Source of the DNA: Bacteroidales bacterium
GTDB lineage: Bacteria; Bacteroidota; Bacteroidia; Bacteroidales; NBLH01
Direction: 5' to 3'
NCBI GenBank assembly: GCA_021647685.1
Contig: JAKIUH010000156.1
Span: 1-9,299, forward strand
DNA: 9,299 nt
Positions 6,968-9,299 of this stretch are shown piece after piece. Each line of letters opens with the position of its first letter. Within the stretch, counting starts at the first letter, position 1. The position numbers were made by a program, and so were the translations under genes. The notes under the pieces were generated by a model. It searched no databases, had not been told where the DNA came from, and saw only the letters and a program-made list of their open reading frames with translations.

Positions 6968-8682
6968 ATGAATGCAGAAGTTTCCATAGTTAAGTCTTTT
7001 ATTAACAAAGAAAAAGATACTAAAGCTCAGGAAGTTTTAGATGCTGTAAAAGAAATCATAGACTCAAAAAACATAAGATTATTAAACAATAATTACTGGT
7101 ATCAATTTTTAAATTTATCCGGTCGTCCGGAGTTTTTAACTGCTCTTACCAACGACAATGAGCGCAATGAGTGGGCAGAGTGTGTTTTTAAAATTATACA
7201 AGATACCGGTTTTTCTCTGAAAGATTTATTTGATTTACGCGTTGAAGAATTGGGCAGTCATATTTTGTTTCAAGATATGTCATCGAAACCAGCAGGATTT
7301 TGGACTTACACGCAGATTAACCGTATGGTGCGTGAATTAGCAACTGTTTTTTATAAAACTGTTCGCAAAGATCCTCGAGTAGCAATATATTCAGACAATA
7401 GAGTAATTTCTGCCGCAGCAGATTTGGCTTGTTTGTTTTATGATATTTTTGATGCGCCGGTAAGTACACATTTTAAAAGTAATACTTTAGTTACTATATT
7501 TGATTCCGTAGGAATCAATATAGCCGTTTGTGATACAGTTGAGCGTTTAGAAATTTTAAAAGAAGTCAGAAAACATACCAAAGTAAAGTTTAAAATTTTT
7601 ACACTCGAACCCGATGTATATGTATCGGGTGATATTGATTTTATTGGTAATCAAACCACTATGTTGGATCTTGATGAAATAGAGAAGGTTTTATCTAAAA
7701 GAAAACGTAAAGCCATTAATGAGGTGGCTACTACCATGTTCACATCGGGAAGTACCGGAGTGCCAAAAGGTGTATCGTTTTCTATTTATAACTTAATATC
7801 CAAACGATTTGCCCGTCATGCTGCACTTCCAAAAGTTGGAAAAAAAGAAGTAATGTTGTGTTTTTTGCCACTGTTTCACACATTTGGCAGATATTTAGAA
7901 ATGCTTGGAACTATTTATTGGCGCGGTACCTATACATTTACAGGAAATACATCAACCGATACACTTTTAGCACTTTTTCCACAAGTAAATCCTACTGCAT
8001 TTATCAGTGTACCAATTCGTTGGCAACAACTATACGATAAGATCCAAACACGTTTAACAAAAGAAGGTGAGGAGTTTAAGGAGCAAATCATTAAAGAAAC
8101 TGTAGGTAATCGTTTGTACTGGGGCTTGTCGGCTGCCGGGTATCTTGATCCGAAAACCTTTTTATTTTTTCAGCGAAATGGAATTGATTTATGCAGCGGT
8201 TTTGGTATGACTGAGGCTACGGGTGGTATCACAATGACCCCTCCGGGAGAATACCGTAAAAATTCTACCGGTAAAATGCTGCCCGGTATGAAAGGCAAAC
8301 TTGCCGAAACAGGCGAACTTCTTTTAACAGGACATTACCTTGCCCGATATTTGGACGATAAAGGACCCGGAGACATTATCCCCTTTCCTGGACAAGAAGA
8401 AGATTATTGGTTGGCAACCGGTGATATTTTTACCGTAGATGAAGAAGGCTTTTATGAAATTATTGATCGTGTAAAAGATATTTACAAGAACAATAAGGGG
8501 CAAACTATTGCTCCAAGAACCATAGAGAAAAAATTTACCGGTGTTCCGGGCATTAAACAAACTTTTTTGGTAGGCGATGCGCGTCCTTATAATGTCTTAT
8601 TGATTGTTCCCGATTATGAAGATTCAATATTGAAAAATGCAGAAAATACTCACAGTAAAGAGGAATATTTTCAGCAAATTGA
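6968..8682 (+). CDS. Long-chain acyl-CoA synthetase (AMP-binding), 3'-truncated
   Basis: AMP-forming ligases of this type activate fatty acids to acyl-AMP and then acyl-CoA. The motifs are clear: the P-loop TSGSTGVPKG (259-268), PLFHTFGRYLEMLG, the substrate/adenine motif GFGMTEATGG (411-420), TGELLLTGHYLARY, the ribose-binding LATGD with Asp486, and the hinge region IIDRVKDIYKNNKGQTIAPRTIEKKF (498-523). The KDIYKNNKGQ.IAP form resembles FadD15/FAA-type long-chain synthetases. About 110-120 residues precede the first AMP-binding similarity (...FWTYTQINRMVRELA), an N-terminal extension of unclear role. The protein reads normally to about residue 571 (KEEYFQQI). The frame then runs on to a stop at 8798-8800 as about 39 meaningless residues (LRLLSLQFRV...) antisense to holA. 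The real C-terminus is therefore missing because of the junction, not a natural end. Confidence 0.9.
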
Positions 8683-8690
8683 ATTAAGGC
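8661..8690. other. Right sequence junction (Bacteroidetes synthetase / gammaproteobacterial holA)
   Basis: The plus-strand synthetase reads sensibly up to about 8680 (HSKEEYFQQI). The minus-strand holA reads sensibly down to about 8661 (ALIQFAENIP). Past these points each turns into the antisense of the other gene. The two readings overlap by only about 20 bases, so the join lies within 8661-8690, perhaps at a short stretch of similar sequence. Base composition rises from about one third to about 42-43% G+C across it. Confidence 0.8.
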
Positions 8691-8972
8691 TTTTGAGCCT
8701 GCAGTTCCGGGTTTTCCTGTTGGCAAATGCAGTTCGAGTATCTTTTTTTCAGCAAACAAGGACATTGTACCCATGCTTGAATAGAGTGTTTCCCACTTGA
8801 AGGATTTATCTACATGCAGCACCTCACTTTCGGTAAATCCATGTGTCTTTGCCTTGGACCGAATCAGATCAACTGCTTCCATTAATTGCAATGGTTCATC
8901 TCCAACAATTAAATAACATGAAGACAAGCCTTGGTTTAGTGTATTAGCAAGTTGATTCGCGTAAATTTTCAC
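8661..8972 (-). CDS. holA: DNA polymerase III delta subunit HolA, N-terminal fragment
   Basis: HolA (delta) is the wrench of the clamp-loader complex that opens the beta sliding clamp. The N-terminus matches the gammaproteobacterial form: KIYANQLANTLNQGLSSCYLIVGDEPLQLMEA parallels E. coli MIRLYPEQLRAQLNEGLRAAYLLLGNDPLLLQES, and MGTMSLFAEKKILELHLP (about 67-84) parallels its CQAMSLFASRQTLLLLLP. The start is GTG at 8970-8972, directly abutting the lptE stop. Only about 104 of the usual 340 or so residues are present. After ENIP (8661) the frame enters antisense synthetase sequence and reaches a stop at 8553 as about 35 unrelated residues. The fragment is non-functional as assembled. It is clearly unlike the surrounding Bacteroidetes genes in both affinity and base composition. 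Confidence 0.88.
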
Positions 8973-9299
8973 TTATTTTACAGTGGCTGAAAGTTGGCGA
9001 ATTATCGCACGAGCCATATCTTGTGCCAATTGCTTTCTGAGTGTTCTCTCTTCGGTTTGACCACCGCCAATTTCTTGCACATCAAATGAATAGTCACGTT
9101 CAATATGAACCTCTCGTAACTTTGAATCTCCGATAGTGTATTTCACATCGTACTCTAAACGATATTCTTGCACTTGATTGTTGACACCAACGGATTGAAC
9201 TATTTTTGCCAAACGATCAGTTTTAATGACCAAATTTACCTCTGATTTATCAGACAACTTAACCCCTGATGCGAGTAGTGCACTAACCAATGGCCGTTT
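8973..9299 (-). CDS. lptE: LPS-assembly lipoprotein LptE, C-terminal part
   Basis: LptE is the outer-membrane lipoprotein that plugs and assembles the LptD barrel for lipopolysaccharide export. Only the mature C-terminal part is present. The frame is open through the window edge (KRPLVSALLASGVKL), so the signal peptide and lipidated cysteine lie outside. The sequence follows the family pattern: a helix resembling E. coli SRAVRNQLRLNGVEL, strands around VQEYRLEYDVKYTIG and REVHIERDYSFD, then a final helix RTLRKQLAQDMARAIIRQLSAT. The TAA stop (8973-8975) is immediately followed by the GTG of holA, the compact order expected in the gammaproteobacterial leuS-lptE-holA-nadD cluster and suggesting translational coupling. 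The first possible start inside the window (TTG at 9288-9290) is not the true one. LptE diverges quickly, so the holA adjacency adds much of the certainty. Confidence 0.85.
   Translation of the reverse strand, partial: KRPLVSALLASGVKLSDKSEVNLVIKTDRLAKIVQSVGVNNQVQEYRLEYDVKYTIGDSKLREVHIERDYSFDVQEIGGGQTEERTLRKQLAQDMARAIIRQLSATVK

Noticed and set aside
8553..8660. Continuation of the holA frame to a stop at 8553, suggesting a short complete 139-residue protein
   Set aside because: The residues after ENIP do not resemble HolA and are exactly antisense to well-conserved acyl-CoA synthetase coding sequence, so this is read-through across the junction.
310..8682. The Bacteroidetes block as a mobile element or genomic island inserted in a gammaproteobacterial genome
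   Set aside because: No integrase, transposase, terminal repeats, target duplication or tRNA site is visible. Both edges cut housekeeping genes mid-frame, and the flanks do not match each other.
8683..8800. Natural C-terminus of the acyl-CoA synthetase ending at 8800
   Set aside because: These 39 or so residues are antisense to conserved holA codons and have no synthetase character.
1..9299. CRISPR array, tRNA or rRNA genes, toxin-antitoxin or defence system
   Set aside because: I found no regularly spaced repeats, no cloverleaf or rRNA-like sequence, and no gene resembling a defence or toxin family.

Overview
Most of this window (about 310 to 8680) is ordinary chromosomal DNA from a Bacteroidetes bacterium. 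It is AT-rich (roughly one third G+C). It has A-rich leaders instead of strong Shine-Dalgarno sites, and two upstream regions carry the Bacteroidetes-type -7 element TAnnTTTG. Gene content also fits: YajC, a ComEC/Rec2 protein without a recognisable metallo-beta-lactamase domain, YbaB/EbfC, two small secreted proteins with 'A|QD' signal-peptide ends, a long UbiD-type decarboxylase, and a long-chain acyl-CoA synthetase.

Both ends appear to be different DNA. From about 8690 to 9299 the minus strand encodes the end of lptE followed directly by the start of holA. This is a gammaproteobacterial arrangement (leuS-lptE-holA-nadD), at visibly higher G+C (about 42-43% in 8701-8820). The join cuts both holA and the acyl-CoA synthetase. 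From 1 to about 305 the minus strand holds a stop-free frame of about 100 codons, which I do not recognise. It ends exactly where yajC begins without its N-terminal membrane segment. The window therefore looks like a three-part mosaic: unknown fragment, Bacteroidetes core, gammaproteobacterial lptE-holA. The simplest reading is a chimeric contig or amplification chimera; lateral transfer is less likely.

Layout of the core: truncated yajC (+) with a strong intrinsic terminator; a leader with two inverted repeats; comEC (+). Facing it are four minus-strand genes in transcription order: ubiD-like decarboxylase, two secreted proteins of unknown function, and ybaB. The last three are closely spaced and probably one operon with its own promoter near 4890. 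The decarboxylase is divergent from the acyl-CoA synthetase, with a 121-base promoter region between them.

I see no CRISPR array, insertion sequence, tRNA, rRNA, defence cassette or other undescribed system. The most useful observations are the two junctions, the C-terminal region of ComEC, and the conserved-looking secreted protein pair.
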